Shown: positions 1 to 9,038, numbered from the stretch's first letter. The stretch: 64,000 nucleotides of DNA from Chryseobacterium scophthalmum (GCF_900143185.1 NZ_FSRQ01000001.1:1054001-1118000); one strand, 5' to 3'. Made by a program: numbers and translations. The notes: generated by a model not told the origin, from the letters alone.

Positions 1-1
1 C

Positions 2-82
2 TACTACCATCCTTATTCAAGATATGTTTACGGAGAAAAAAATATACCTTTACTCAAGAGATTTATATCTTTTTATGAATAG
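2..82 (+). CDS. Possible 3' end of an unidentified gene cut by the window edge
   Basis: The second forward frame is open from the window edge to a TAG at 80-82, giving 26 residues that end RFISFYE. The composition (Tyr, Arg, Lys, hydrophobic) is compatible with the C-terminus of a real protein. The piece is too short to assign, and an open run of this length can occur by chance in AT-rich DNA. Confidence 0.3.
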   Translation, partial: YYHPYSRYVYGEKNIPLLKRFISFYE

Positions 83-100
83 ATTCCAATCAATATTCTT

Positions 101-108
101 TAATTTTG
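101..108 (+). promoter_or_regulatory. -7 promoter box (TAATTTTG) of the M1 peptidase gene
   Basis: TAATTTTG matches the Bacteroidota -7 consensus TAnnTTTG and lies 22 nt before the ATG at 131. No good TTG element is visible at the expected upstream spacing, so the call rests on the -7 box and its position. Confidence 0.4.
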
Positions 109-130
109 GCTTTAGTCAAATTTCATCTTA

Positions 131-1759
131 ATGAAAAAAATATCTTACTCGCTTTTATTAGTTTCAGGTTTAGCTTTCGGTCAGTTTTTCGAAAAAGGTA
201 AAACATTTACAAAACAGGACACTTTAAAAGGTTCTAATACCGAATTCAGAAATTTCTGGAATGTAAAAAAGTATGAACTTTCTGTGGAACCCAATTTTCA
301 GCAAAAAAGTATCGCGGGAAATAATAAAATAAGTTTTGAGATTACGAAAGATATTTCAAATCCTGTTTTTCAGATTGATCTGCAACAGCCAATGAAAGTT
401 GATGTTGTACAATGTAGCTTCCCTACTCCTAAACCATTTAAAAGAGAAGGTGATTTTATTTTTATTTCCTCTCATAAAAACTTTAAAAAGGGAGAAAAAT
501 ACACCATTGATATTGGCTATTCCGGAAATCCAACGATTGCAAAAAGAGCACCTTGGGACGGAGGCTGGATTTTCACAAAAGATGAAAAAGGAAATCCTTG
601 GATGAGCGTTGCTGATGAAGGAATTGGCGCTTCAGTCTGGCTTCCTACAAAAGATATTTGGAGTGACGAACCAGACAATGGGATTGTTATGAAGATTATT
701 ACTCTAAAAGATTTAGTTGGAGTTGGAAACGGAAGATTAATCAACAAAAAGACAGAAAACAATAAAAATATCTTCACTTGGGAAGTTAAAAACCCGATCA
801 ATGCCTATTCTATTATTCCGAATATCGGAAAGTATGTAAATTTTAAAGATTCTTACAGCGGAGAAAAAGGAAAACTGGATCTTGATTATTGGGTAATCGA
901 CTATAATTTAGATAAAGCAAAAAAACAGTTTCAGCAGGTAAAACCGATGCTCAAAGCGTTTGAATATTGGTTTGGTCCTTATCCTTTTTATGAAGATTCT
1001 TACAAATTGGTAGATTCCCCTCATTTGGGAATGGAACATCAGAGCAATATCGCTTACGGAAATGGTTATCAAAACGGATATTTAGGCAGAGATCTTTCAG
1101 GAACCGGAGTTGGTTTAAACTGGGATTTCATCATTATTCATGAAAGTGGACACGAATGGTTTGCCAATAATATTACGGCAAAAGATCAAGCCGATATGTG
1201 GATTCATGAAGCTTTTACTAATTATTCTGAAGTTCTTTTCACCGAAAATTATATGGATAAAAAATCTGCGGATATGTATGCGCAGGGAATTCAGAATAAT
1301 ATTGAAAACGACGTTCCTATTATTGGAAAATACGGTGTACGAAATGAAGGAAGCGGCGATATGTATGCGAAAGGCGCAAGTATGGTTCATACAATGAGAC
1401 AGATTATTAATGACGATGCAAAATTCAGACAAATTTTAAGAGGTTTAAATAAAGATTTTTATCATCAAACCGTCACAACCGAACAAGTTGAAAAATATAT
1501 TTCAGAGAAAGCGGGTTTCGATTTCACATCGATTTTTAACCAATATTTACGGACAACCGATGTTCCTATTTTAGAATATGCTCAAAAAGGAACAGAATTG
1601 AAATACCGTTTTGTAAAAGGTGTAAAAAACCTAAACCTTCCGATAAGATTTGGTGAATACACCATTTCACCGAGTGAATCTTGGCAGACTTTGAAGCTTA
1701 AAAATTCAGATCCGGTAGAGTTTAGCAAGAATTATTATATTAAGTATAAACAGATTTAA
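131..1759 (+). CDS. Secreted M1 family metallopeptidase (aminopeptidase N-like)
   Basis: This 542-residue protein has an N-terminal signal peptide (MKK, hydrophobic stretch, GFGQ-type cleavage near residue 18). It carries the M1 zinc signature HESGH at residues 337-341 with the third ligand at Glu360 (H-E-A-F-T-N-Y), the canonical HExxH-x18-E spacing. The substrate-binding motif reads GMEHQ in place of the usual GAMEN. A Tyr in MYAKGASMVH near residue 415 fits the transition-state tyrosine region. It should trim N-terminal residues from peptides outside the cytoplasmic membrane. It lacks the long C-terminal helical domain of E. coli PepN, as do many short Bacteroidota M1 enzymes. A terminator follows, so it is probably monocistronic. 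The neighbouring M61 gene suggests a peptide-scavenging locus. Confidence 0.9.
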   Translation: MKKISYSLLLVSGLAFGQFFEKGKTFTKQDTLKGSNTEFRNFWNVKKYELSVEPNFQQKSIAGNNKISFEITKDISNPVFQIDLQQPMKVDVVQCSFPTPKPFKREGDFIFISSHKNFKKGEKYTIDIGYSGNPTIAKRAPWDGGWIFTKDEKGNPWMSVADEGIGASVWLPTKDIWSDEPDNGIVMKIITLKDLVGVGNGRLINKKTENNKNIFTWEVKNPINAYSIIPNIGKYVNFKDSYSGEKGKLDLDYWVIDYNLDKAKKQFQQVKPMLKAFEYWFGPYPFYEDSYKLVDSPHLGMEHQSNIAYGNGYQNGYLGRDLSGTGVGLNWDFIIIHESGHEWFANNITAKDQADMWIHEAFTNYSEVLFTENYMDKKSADMYAQGIQNNIENDVPIIGKYGVRNEGSGDMYAKGASMVHTMRQIINDDAKFRQILRGLNKDFYHQTVTTEQVEKYISEKAGFDFTSIFNQYLRTTDVPILEYAQKGTELKYRFVKGVKNLNLPIRFGEYTISPSESWQTLKLKNSDPVEFSKNYYIKYKQI

Positions 1760-1770
1760 TGAAATTTTAA

Positions 1771-1805
1771 AAGGCAAAATCATAAGTATGGTTTTGCTTT
1801 TTTTA
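1771..1805 (+). terminator. Rho-independent terminator after the M1 peptidase gene
   Basis: GCAAAATCAT and ATGGTTTTGC pair around a short AAGT loop (one G-U pair), followed by a run of T. Confidence 0.65.
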
Positions 1806-1886
1806 ACTAAAGTTTAGCAAAAAATTATAAATTTCTCTGTAACAATCTCAATTTAAAATCAACTACTTATCAATAAAATAAACCTA

Positions 1887-3743
1887 ATGAAAAAAATAGC
1901 ACTCAGTTTAGGAATTCTTGCGGTGGCTTTCGTTCAAGCGCAGTCGATCAAGACCAATATTGATTTGGTAAACGTAAAAGACGATAAAATCGCCGTTACG
2001 ATGGAATTTCCGAAAATGAAATCGAATGACGTAAAATTTCACTTTCCAAAGACGGTTCCCGGAACTTATTCTGTGGATGATTACGGAAGATTTATTGAAG
2101 GAATAAAATTTTTAGATAATAAAGGAAAAGAAATCGCTTTTACCAAAGTGAATGACAATACCTACTCCCTAAAAAACGCAAAAGCTTTAAGTAAAATTAC
2201 GTATTTAGTAAACGACAGTTTCGATGAGGAAAACGACACAGACAAACATAAAGCTGTATTTTCACCTTCCGGAACAGATATTGAGCAGGGAAAAGTTTAT
2301 TTGATTAATACACACGGTTTTGTAGGTTATATCGACAATATGCAGGATGTTCCGTATCAATTGGTAATTCAGAAACCTAATGATTTTTACGGAACGACCG
2401 CTTTGGTAGATCAGGATAAATCTGAAGCAACAGATACTTTTACATTAGCAAATTACGCTAAACTGACCGATTCTCCTTTAATGTATTCAAAACCTGATTA
2501 CATTACATTCAATGCAGGCGGAATGGATCTTGTTTTAGGCGTTTATTCTCCGACAGGAAAATATAAAGCTGCAGATTTTAAAGAAAATTTAGAAAAAATG
2601 GTCGTTGCTCAAAAGAAATTTTTGGGCGATATGAATACCAATAAGAAATATGCGATCATGCTTTATCTTGCAGGAACTGAAGGTCCGCAAATAAAAGGTT
2701 TCGGAGCATTGGAACATCACGAATCTACAAGTGTTGTCCTTCACGAGATGATGCCTAAAGAAGCGATTGACGAATCTATTGTTGATGTAGTTTCTCATGA
2801 GTTTTTCCACACTGTGAATCCTTTGAAAACGCATTCTGAAGAAATTCATTATTTCGATTATGCAGATCCTAAAATGTCTCAGCATCTTTGGATGTATGAA
2901 GGCGGAACCGAATATTTTGCCAATTTATTCCAGATTCAGGAAGGTTTAATTACCAAAGATCAGTTTTTACAAAGAATCGGCGACAAGATCAAAAATTCTA
3001 AAAGTTATGATGATACCATGCCTTTTACGGTAATGAGTAAAAATATTCTTCAGGATCAGTACAAAGACCAGTACAGAAATGTTTACGAAAAAGGAACACT
3101 TTTGACGATGTGTCTTGATATTGAGTTGAGAAAACTGTCAAACGGAGAAATGGGTTATCGCGATATGATCAGAAAATTATCTCAGAGATTTGGTGAAAAC
3201 AAACCTTTTAAAGATGATAAACTGATTGACGAATTGGTAACCATTACAGGATATCCGCAGGTAAAAGATTTTTACAATAAATATATTGCAGGAAGCCAGC
3301 CAACTCCTTATGCAGAATATTTAGCTCAAGTGGGTGTTGAAATCACGAAACAGGAAACTCCGCCAATGTTTTGGTTTATCAAAGATCCTGCACAAACCGG
3401 ATATGATGAGAAGAACAATGCTTTTGCTTTTGATGATCATTCTGCATTGTCACCATTCTCAAAAAGCATCGGAATGAAAATTACCGATCAAGTTTTTGCT
3501 TTAGACGGAAAAACCATCAATATTCAAAATGCACAGGAATTTATTGGCTATGCACAATCGATCAAAGACGGACAAAACGTTACCGTAACCGTTCTTCGTA
3601 AAAACGGCGATAAAATGGACAAAATTGATTTGAAAGGAAAAGCTGTTTTAGATAAAATAACGCTGGAAACGCTTACATTTAAAGCCAATCCTACTCCTGC
3701 AGAACAGAAACTTCAGGATCAGTGGTTGACTGGAAAAAAGTAA
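1887..3743 (+). CDS. Secreted M61 family peptidase with PDZ domain
   Basis: This 618-residue protein has a signal peptide ending near AQAQS (residue 20). An N-terminal beta-rich M61 domain precedes the zinc motif HEFFH at residues 304-308. The downstream MYEGGTEYFA supplies the third ligand. The C-terminal ~120 residues (FSKSIGMKITDQVFALDG onward, with a VTVLRKNGDK strand) look like a PDZ domain, the usual M61 arrangement. The family cleaves N-terminal Gly or Ala from peptides; an extracytoplasmic location is inferred from the signal peptide. It sits 127 nt after the M1 gene on the same strand, with a terminator between them. Confidence 0.9.
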   Translation: MKKIALSLGILAVAFVQAQSIKTNIDLVNVKDDKIAVTMEFPKMKSNDVKFHFPKTVPGTYSVDDYGRFIEGIKFLDNKGKEIAFTKVNDNTYSLKNAKALSKITYLVNDSFDEENDTDKHKAVFSPSGTDIEQGKVYLINTHGFVGYIDNMQDVPYQLVIQKPNDFYGTTALVDQDKSEATDTFTLANYAKLTDSPLMYSKPDYITFNAGGMDLVLGVYSPTGKYKAADFKENLEKMVVAQKKFLGDMNTNKKYAIMLYLAGTEGPQIKGFGALEHHESTSVVLHEMMPKEAIDESIVDVVSHEFFHTVNPLKTHSEEIHYFDYADPKMSQHLWMYEGGTEYFANLFQIQEGLITKDQFLQRIGDKIKNSKSYDDTMPFTVMSKNILQDQYKDQYRNVYEKGTLLTMCLDIELRKLSNGEMGYRDMIRKLSQRFGENKPFKDDKLIDELVTITGYPQVKDFYNKYIAGSQPTPYAEYLAQVGVEITKQETPPMFWFIKDPAQTGYDEKNNAFAFDDHSALSPFSKSIGMKITDQVFALDGKTINIQNAQEFIGYAQSIKDGQNVTVTVLRKNGDKMDKIDLKGKAVLDKITLETLTFKANPTPAEQKLQDQWLTGKK

Positions 3744-3837
3744 GCTAATTTATTTTGTTGATCGTTTTTGGTTGATAGTTGATGGGTTGACATCCTATGT
3801 AAAAATCAAAAATTATATTATTCAAAGAATTTAAAAT

Positions 3838-3872
3838 AAAAACAAGCGGGGAAAAATTTCCTCGCTTGTTTT
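3838..3872. terminator. Bidirectional terminator between convergent M61 and GLPGLI genes
   Basis: ACAAGCG and CGCTTGT flank an inner GGAAA/TTTCC pairing. The hairpin has A-runs on the left and T-runs on the right, so it can serve both converging transcripts. Confidence 0.6.
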
Positions 3873-3943
3873 ATTATGAATGAGATTTTACAGTTCCTGA
3901 AAATATTTAATAGTTTAAATTCAAATAATCTAACAACTAATAA

Positions 3944-4840
3944 CTAATTATACAATTCCGGCTCGATAGGATTATTATTCTTTTTAAAACCTTCCTTTGC
4001 TTTTTTCTCCATTTCTCTGAAAACCTGATTAGGATCTGAGATCTCTCTTCCATCGGCTGTTTTCGTTTTAAAAATAACCTTATTGGTATCAGAACTTTTA
4101 GACATCATTTCTCGCATATTTTTCGTAGGATCACTTTTATATGCTTTCCATGCTTTTTTAAACTGAGCTTTATTAATCTCAATATCCTTACCTCCCATTC
4201 CATAAAGCTGAACTCCTTGCGGAAGATTCATCTCCTTTTCTGTAGTAGTTTGAATCGTTTTATTTCCAACTAAAGTCAGGGAATGTGAACCTGTTTTATC
4301 TTCAATTTTCACAATCAAACCCGGAAGTCCGTAGAATTTATAAGGTCCGTCCTGAAAAGGCAGATCTGTAGAAAACCAAGCCGTCCATTCTCTTCCGCCA
4401 TATTTCGTCGTCGCTTTTTGAGCATTGTATTCACCAATTTTCTGCTTGTCGGGAAGAATTTTCCATTCAGGTTTTTTATCTTCTTCAATTTTATAACTGT
4501 CGTTGGAAATCCTTGTAAAAAGGTGGGTTTTAAAATCAGGATATTGTTTGGTAACCTTGTAAGTAATCATTCCCGGTTTATCGTTTCTACTGATACTAAT
4601 ATTGTTGGGACTCAATTTTAATTGTCTCTCTAAATCTGCTTGTGAAGTAGAATCTGCTATAAACTTTTCCTGACCGTAATATTTTGATCCGCTTTTATCA
4701 ATATCCAAAAGCATAATTTCTTTCAAAACGTTTGCTTTATCTGTAGAATCCGGAATAAATTTGTAATCGTAGAAAAAACGGTTTTGAGCAAAACTTGAGA
4801 ATCCTATAATTAATAAAAGTACTAAAGATATTTTTTTCAT
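3944..4840 (-). CDS. GLPGLI family secreted protein (second copy, promoter-distal)
   Basis: This 298-residue protein has a signal peptide (MKKISLVLLL...SSFAQ) and the family-defining GLPGLI motif at residues 171-176, preceded by PFQDGPYKFY. The biochemical function of this Bacteroidota family (TIGR01200) is unknown. It is the last gene of the blaI / M56 / GLPGLI / GLPGLI series, one base after the upstream paralogue's stop codon, so co-transcription is very likely. The C-terminus is charged (KKAKEGFKKNNNPIEPE), a tail shared in outline with its neighbour, consistent with tandem duplication followed by divergence. Confidence 0.88.
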   Translation of the reverse strand: MKKISLVLLLIIGFSSFAQNRFFYDYKFIPDSTDKANVLKEIMLLDIDKSGSKYYGQEKFIADSTSQADLERQLKLSPNNISISRNDKPGMITYKVTKQYPDFKTHLFTRISNDSYKIEEDKKPEWKILPDKQKIGEYNAQKATTKYGGREWTAWFSTDLPFQDGPYKFYGLPGLIVKIEDKTGSHSLTLVGNKTIQTTTEKEMNLPQGVQLYGMGGKDIEINKAQFKKAWKAYKSDPTKNMREMMSKSSDTNKVIFKTKTADGREISDPNQVFREMEKKAKEGFKKNNNPIEPELYN

Positions 4841-4841
4841 T

Positions 4842-5672
4842 CTATTTTGTTTTATTAAGTTCTATTCTATTGTTATCTTTTTTTATTCTTGCTTTCAGAC
4901 GTTCTTCCTGATCTTTCATTTGATTACCAGTACCTTCTTTCATAATCATCGTAACACCGCCCATCTGCATTTGTTTTAATCCTTTTGTAGGATCATTTTC
5001 ATATTCTTTAACCAATTTATCATATTGCTTTTGATTGACTAAAATTTCCTTTTCTCCAAAAACATCTTTTGGAATTTCCGTGAGATTTTTTACAGCCTGC
5101 AGATTAAAAACATGAGATTTACTAAGATCTTCAAGCTTTACAATTAAACCGGGAAGACCATGAAATTTGTACGGGCCATCCTGAATCGGAATATCTGACG
5201 TGAACCAAGCCACCCATTTTCTTCCTCCAAATTCAGTTTCGGCTTTCTGGGTATTCCATTCTCCGATTTTTTGCTTTTCGGAACTTATTTTCCAGTCTAT
5301 TTTTCGGTCATCAGAAACTTTGTACTGATCTCTCAAAATTCTGTTATGAAGGAAAACTTCATATTTCGGATATTTTTTAGAAAATGAATATCTTATTGAG
5401 CCCTTTCGTCCATCAGTCTTAACATTTATCATCCCGGTTGAAGCCAATTGTTTTTCCAAATCAACTCTCATAATAGAATCTGAATGATAAGCAGTGTAGC
5501 TGTAAAATTTAGATCCCGAATCTGCAATATCCAGATTCATCATCTCCGTTTTTACATCACTTACATTGGTAGAATCTGGTATAAAACGATATTCGTAAGT
5601 GAAACGTTTGTTTTGAGCATTGGCAAAGATCCCGATGAGCAATACACTGAAAACGGTTATTAGTTTTTTCAT
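4842..5672 (-). CDS. GLPGLI family secreted protein (first copy)
   Basis: This 276-residue protein has a signal peptide ending near NAQNKR and the GLPGLI motif at residues 172-177. It shares the sequence plan of the next gene: YEYRFIPDST near residue 30, KQKIGEWNTQKA, FGGRKWVAWF, then PIQDGPYKFHGLPGLIVKLED. It differs in lacking about 20 residues, mainly near the C-terminus. Its position directly downstream of the M56/BlaI pair suggests it is a regulated output of that sensor. The function is unknown. Confidence 0.88.
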   Translation of the reverse strand: MKKLITVFSVLLIGIFANAQNKRFTYEYRFIPDSTNVSDVKTEMMNLDIADSGSKFYSYTAYHSDSIMRVDLEKQLASTGMINVKTDGRKGSIRYSFSKKYPKYEVFLHNRILRDQYKVSDDRKIDWKISSEKQKIGEWNTQKAETEFGGRKWVAWFTSDIPIQDGPYKFHGLPGLIVKLEDLSKSHVFNLQAVKNLTEIPKDVFGEKEILVNQKQYDKLVKEYENDPTKGLKQMQMGGVTMIMKEGTGNQMKDQEERLKARIKKDNNRIELNKTK

Positions 5673-5702
5673 TCTAAAACTTATTTTGTGAATAATTAAA
5701 AA

Positions 5703-7718
5703 TTATTTTTGTTTTGTTTTGATATGAATTTCCCCCGCGTCTTTACCGGAAATTTTCGTCTTGTTGATATTAATAGATTCTATATTCTTTGGATCAAGAC
5801 TTTGCATTTCTTCATTCGAACTTACATTTCCATCAATAAAATACTTTATATCTCCCACAGAATTAGTCTTAATCATATCTTTCACATTTGTTTGGAAAGT
5901 TCCGCCTGTAGAAAGAAATTTACTATTAGAAGGCTTTGAAAAATCTGTATAAGAAGAGCTTGCTGAGTAACTTACTTTCGGTGCATGAGCGTTTACTGAA
6001 ACAATCCACGGATTGTTTTGAGCTTTTTCTCTGATGATTTCTGCTTGTTTTCTAGAGAGTTCTGCTTGCTTTCTAGAAAGTTCTGCTTTTTCTTTTGATA
6101 ATCTTTCAAGTTTTCTTTGGTCTTTTTTAGAAAGATTATTTTTGCCTTTCGCTATTTGATCCATTCTACGATCGAGATTATCATTTAAAATTCTGTAACC
6201 ATAATCTTTAAAAACTTCTAGTTTTTTAGAATCTTCCGGGCTAATTGCAGATACATCTTTTCCGTTTATATAAAACCTATTGATATTATCATATTTCTTT
6301 TTAAATTCCGGCGATAAAAAAGTACTTTTCAAAGACTTGATCTTTTCATCAGTTAAACCTGTTTTCTCTTTGAATTCTTTAGAATCAAACATTTTTTCTA
6401 AATCAAGCTCTTCTCCATTAACGCTTATTTTATAGTTATCTCCATCAGGAAATACTCTTTTAAAACTCATGTCCTTAAGGATAACTTTAGCATCTTTCTC
6501 AGCCAGCATTTTGTCTCTTCTACTTAGTAGATCTTCAAAATCCGTAGAAAACTGTTTGTCGCGGGTAATCTTATCCATTTCACTGGAAAGTTGTTTAAGC
6601 TCTTTTGCTTTCAATTCAAATTCGTAGCTTTTCTCCCCTTTTTCTTTGGCTATTTTCTGAAGTTCAGCAGCTTTTTCTTTTGATTTTTCACTTAGAGTTT
6701 TAATTTTTTCAGACTGAATTTTCAGTTTTTCATTTGCATTTGAAATTTTCTCTTGCTGTATTTTCACAATTTGATCAACTTCATTTTTTGGAGATATAGT
6801 GTCTCTTTTAATTTCAGCAACTGCTTTTTCAATTTCGTTATTTACTTCTTTTATTTCTTTGTTTTTCGCATTAACCATGTATGCAAATGCAACGGTGAAT
6901 AAAACCGGTAAGGCAAATATTCTGCGCGCATACCCGAATTTTGTTTGAGGTTTTTGTAACATTTTGAGTCGTTTTTTAAGGTTTGAACTTAGAAACGGAC
7001 TGGTCGCAGGCAACGGTTTTCCGGAAAAGTGGCTTGCTAAAAGCATCTGCGCAAATGCTTTTGTGTCCGATTGTTTGACGGCTTTTTTATCAGCCAGATA
7101 TTCGTGTATTAAATTGATTTCTTTTTTGATGATATGAAAGAACGGATTGAACCAAAAAACAGAAGTAAGAATCTCTATAAATATCTTGTCGATAGAGTGT
7201 TTTTGTTCAATATGAACCATTTCGTGCTTTAAAATCTGCTTTCCAACTTCTGAATTGATAACAATAGAGTTTTTCCAGAAAAGATTTTTGAAATACGAAA
7301 ACGGAGCCTCAGAAAGATTGGTCTGGTAAAAATTTACTCCTTCAAAACTTTCTTTTTTAAACTGACTTTTGAGCTGTTGGATTCTGAAAATCCCATACAT
7401 GAATTTCCCTAAAAAATAGAGAGAAACCAGCCCCAAAGCTGAAAAAATAATTCTAAAATAAATGTAGTCATGGCTTATGGTTTTATTTGTATTTAAATTT
7501 TGTAGCTTATTAATCAACACAAACAGATTCTCATTAACCTCAATGGTGAAATCTTCCACTTTAATCAAAGGCAGCAAAATCGAGATCAACATTGCCGACA
7601 AAAGATAAAATCTGTTGTAATGATGAAAGGTCTTGTCTTTTAAAGACAACTGATAATACAAAAACATTACACCCGAACAGATGATTACTTTTCCGAAGTA
7701 AAAAATCAGAGCTTCCAT
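5703..7718 (-). CDS. M56 family (BlaR1-like) membrane metallopeptidase with plug-like C-terminal tail
   Basis: This 671-residue protein starts with a BlaR1/MecR1-type membrane domain. TM segments lie near residues 4-24, 38-53, 88-112 and 268-284, and the cytoplasmic zinc motif HEMVH is at 165-169. BlaR1-type peptidases act with BlaI to release a repressor after an extracellular signal. There is no penicillin-binding sensor domain. Instead the extracytoplasmic part is a long Lys/Glu-rich coiled coil (about 285-400 and 510-560, including an exact SRKQAEL repeat). It ends in ~57 residues (YFIDG...SLDPKNIESININK...GEIHIKTK) that resemble the plug-region motif of TonB-dependent receptors. It starts 1 nt after the blaI stop codon, so translation is coupled. 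The signal sensed is unknown; beta-lactam sensing is unlikely. Confidence 0.85.
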   Translation of the reverse strand: MEALIFYFGKVIICSGVMFLYYQLSLKDKTFHHYNRFYLLSAMLISILLPLIKVEDFTIEVNENLFVLINKLQNLNTNKTISHDYIYFRIIFSALGLVSLYFLGKFMYGIFRIQQLKSQFKKESFEGVNFYQTNLSEAPFSYFKNLFWKNSIVINSEVGKQILKHEMVHIEQKHSIDKIFIEILTSVFWFNPFFHIIKKEINLIHEYLADKKAVKQSDTKAFAQMLLASHFSGKPLPATSPFLSSNLKKRLKMLQKPQTKFGYARRIFALPVLFTVAFAYMVNAKNKEIKEVNNEIEKAVAEIKRDTISPKNEVDQIVKIQQEKISNANEKLKIQSEKIKTLSEKSKEKAAELQKIAKEKGEKSYEFELKAKELKQLSSEMDKITRDKQFSTDFEDLLSRRDKMLAEKDAKVILKDMSFKRVFPDGDNYKISVNGEELDLEKMFDSKEFKEKTGLTDEKIKSLKSTFLSPEFKKKYDNINRFYINGKDVSAISPEDSKKLEVFKDYGYRILNDNLDRRMDQIAKGKNNLSKKDQRKLERLSKEKAELSRKQAELSRKQAEIIREKAQNNPWIVSVNAHAPKVSYSASSSYTDFSKPSNSKFLSTGGTFQTNVKDMIKTNSVGDIKYFIDGNVSSNEEMQSLDPKNIESININKTKISGKDAGEIHIKTKQK

Positions 7719-7719
7719 A

Positions 7720-8085
7720 TTAGTCTTTGTTTTTAAGTTCGCTTAATAACATTTCAAGATCTTCAACGGTCATTTCGTTTTTTTCAACCAAAAAAGAAAC
7801 GGCACTTTTGTAAGAACCTTTAAAATAATTTTTCACCAGACTCTTCATCGTTTTCCCAGAATATTGCTCTTTGGTTACCAAAGGAAAATACTCGTGCTGT
7901 CTTCCGTACACATTATAATCTACAAACTCTTTATCTTTTAAAACTTTCAGAATCGTAGAAACTGTATTGGTATGAGGTTTTGGTTCCGGATAAAGATCCA
8001 AAACATCTTTAAGAAAACCTTTTTCGAGTTTCCATAAAAACTGCATTACCTGTTCTTCTGCTTTTGTTAAAGTTTGGATGATCAT
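7720..8085 (-). CDS. BlaI/MecI/CopY family transcriptional repressor
   Basis: This 121-residue protein has the typical BlaI layout: an N-terminal winged helix (LTKAEEQVMQFLWKL to about residue 75, with TNTVSTILKVLKDKEFV as the recognition-helix and wing region) and a C-terminal dimerisation part. The region where family members are cleaved by their M56 partner is present. It is the first gene of the operon and lies directly downstream of a promoter with an adjacent dyad, which suggests autoregulation. Its targets probably include the two downstream GLPGLI genes. Confidence 0.9.
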   Translation of the reverse strand: MIIQTLTKAEEQVMQFLWKLEKGFLKDVLDLYPEPKPHTNTVSTILKVLKDKEFVDYNVYGRQHEYFPLVTKEQYSGKTMKSLVKNYFKGSYKSAVSFLVEKNEMTVEDLEMLLSELKNKD

Positions 8086-8131
8086 AATTTTAATTTAGAT
8101 TAAGTGATAAAATTACTAAAAAAATCGTATC

Positions 8132-8145
8132 ACTAATAAATTAGT
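8132..8145. promoter_or_regulatory. Operator-like dyad at the blaI promoter
   Basis: ACTAAT-AA-ATTAGT is a perfect 14-bp dyad just downstream of the blaI -7 box, where a repressor would block transcription start. Related half-sites occur nearby (TTACTA at 8113, and ACTA/TAGT around 8179-8195). BlaI proteins bind short AT-rich dyads; that this site is theirs is inference. Confidence 0.5.
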
Positions 8146-8149
8146 TATA

Positions 8150-8179
8150 CAAATGTAGAAATATTTTTCACTCGAACAA
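8150..8179 (-). promoter_or_regulatory. Predicted promoter of the blaI operon
   Basis: On the minus strand TTG is followed after 19 nt by TACATTTG, matching the flavobacterial TTG-N17-23-TAnnTTTG consensus. The start codon lies 64 nt downstream. Confidence 0.55.
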
Positions 8180-8414
8180 CTATTTTTTTAGTGATAAAAA
8201 TTAAAAACAAATAAATCATTGATAATCAATTGAATAAAAAATATTAAAATATGTTAAATTTTTAATTAATAAAAAATATGCAATTATTAATCATCAGAGA
8301 AAAGCTAAATATGAGCGTAAATTCTTAAAACTTGTTAAATTTTATTAAATAAAATTAAAATGAATGTGCACAGAATGAGAAAATATATTTATTTTAGTGC
8401 TTTAAAAATTTCTA
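8180..8414. other. AT-rich non-coding DNA between blaI and the 190-residue protein gene
   Basis: Together with the promoter region this makes a 329-nt divergent intergenic stretch. It is rich in TTAAAT and AAAAT runs. I see no ORF with protein-like composition and no clear structured RNA. Confidence 0.6.
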
Positions 8415-8987
8415 ATGAAAAGATATACTCTACTTTCTGTTTTAATGTTGTTGATATTTAATGTAACATCAGCGCAGACATCTTCTGTTTTCGGGTCGGT
8501 TACTGAAGCAAAAACAAAAATTGAAAACACCGTTCCTTTAGTTTTGGAACATTTGAAAAAAATAAGCGAATCGCAGAATGACAACTCTATTCTTACCAAT
8601 GGAAAAACTGCTCTTAAAAAAGAATACGATGCTGTTGCATTAGAGTTTGATCTTTACAGAGGAAATATGGCAAGCTGCATTGTCAATAAATCTTCTAAAA
8701 AAGCAACAAAATGTATGAATTATCACACATTGTATTTCAGAAACACATTAGGTAATTACGATAACTTCATTAATTACATCACAAAGAAAAACGGATATTT
8801 AGGAGTAGAAGATGATTCTGTGAAAAAAGATTTTAAACCTACAGAGATTGCTACTAAAATCGATACTGACTTTACAGCAGCTTCAAAAGCAGCAGGTAAA
8901 TTAAAAGGTATGACAAAAGCATCTTATTTTGAGCAGGTAAAATCTGAAGATTTCAAATTGGCTCCTTTCGATACTTTGGTTAAATAA
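8415..8987 (+). CDS. Secreted protein of unknown function, 190 residues
   Basis: It has an N-terminal signal peptide (MKRYTLLSVLMLLIFNVTSAQT). The mature part is mostly charged and probably helical, with two Cys (ASCIVNKSSKKATKC) 13 residues apart that could pair outside the cytoplasm, and a repeated small-residue stretch (TAASKAAGKLKGMTKASYF). No family is recognised. The gene is monocistronic, bounded by the divergent blaI operon and a strong terminator. Confidence 0.75.
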   Translation: MKRYTLLSVLMLLIFNVTSAQTSSVFGSVTEAKTKIENTVPLVLEHLKKISESQNDNSILTNGKTALKKEYDAVALEFDLYRGNMASCIVNKSSKKATKCMNYHTLYFRNTLGNYDNFINYITKKNGYLGVEDDSVKKDFKPTEIATKIDTDFTAASKAAGKLKGMTKASYFEQVKSEDFKLAPFDTLVK

Positions 8988-9001
8988 GGAACTACATAAA
9001 C

Positions 9002-9038
9002 AAAAAAGATCCCGTTTCAATGAAGCGGGATCTTTTTT
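9002..9038 (+). terminator. Terminator after the 190-residue protein gene
   Basis: AAAGATCCCG pairs with CGGGATCTTT around a TTTCAATGAAG loop, followed by a T-run. Confidence 0.85.

Noticed and set aside
5703..7718. Beta-lactam resistance sensor BlaR1
   Set aside because: The penicillin-binding sensor domain is absent and no beta-lactamase gene is adjacent.
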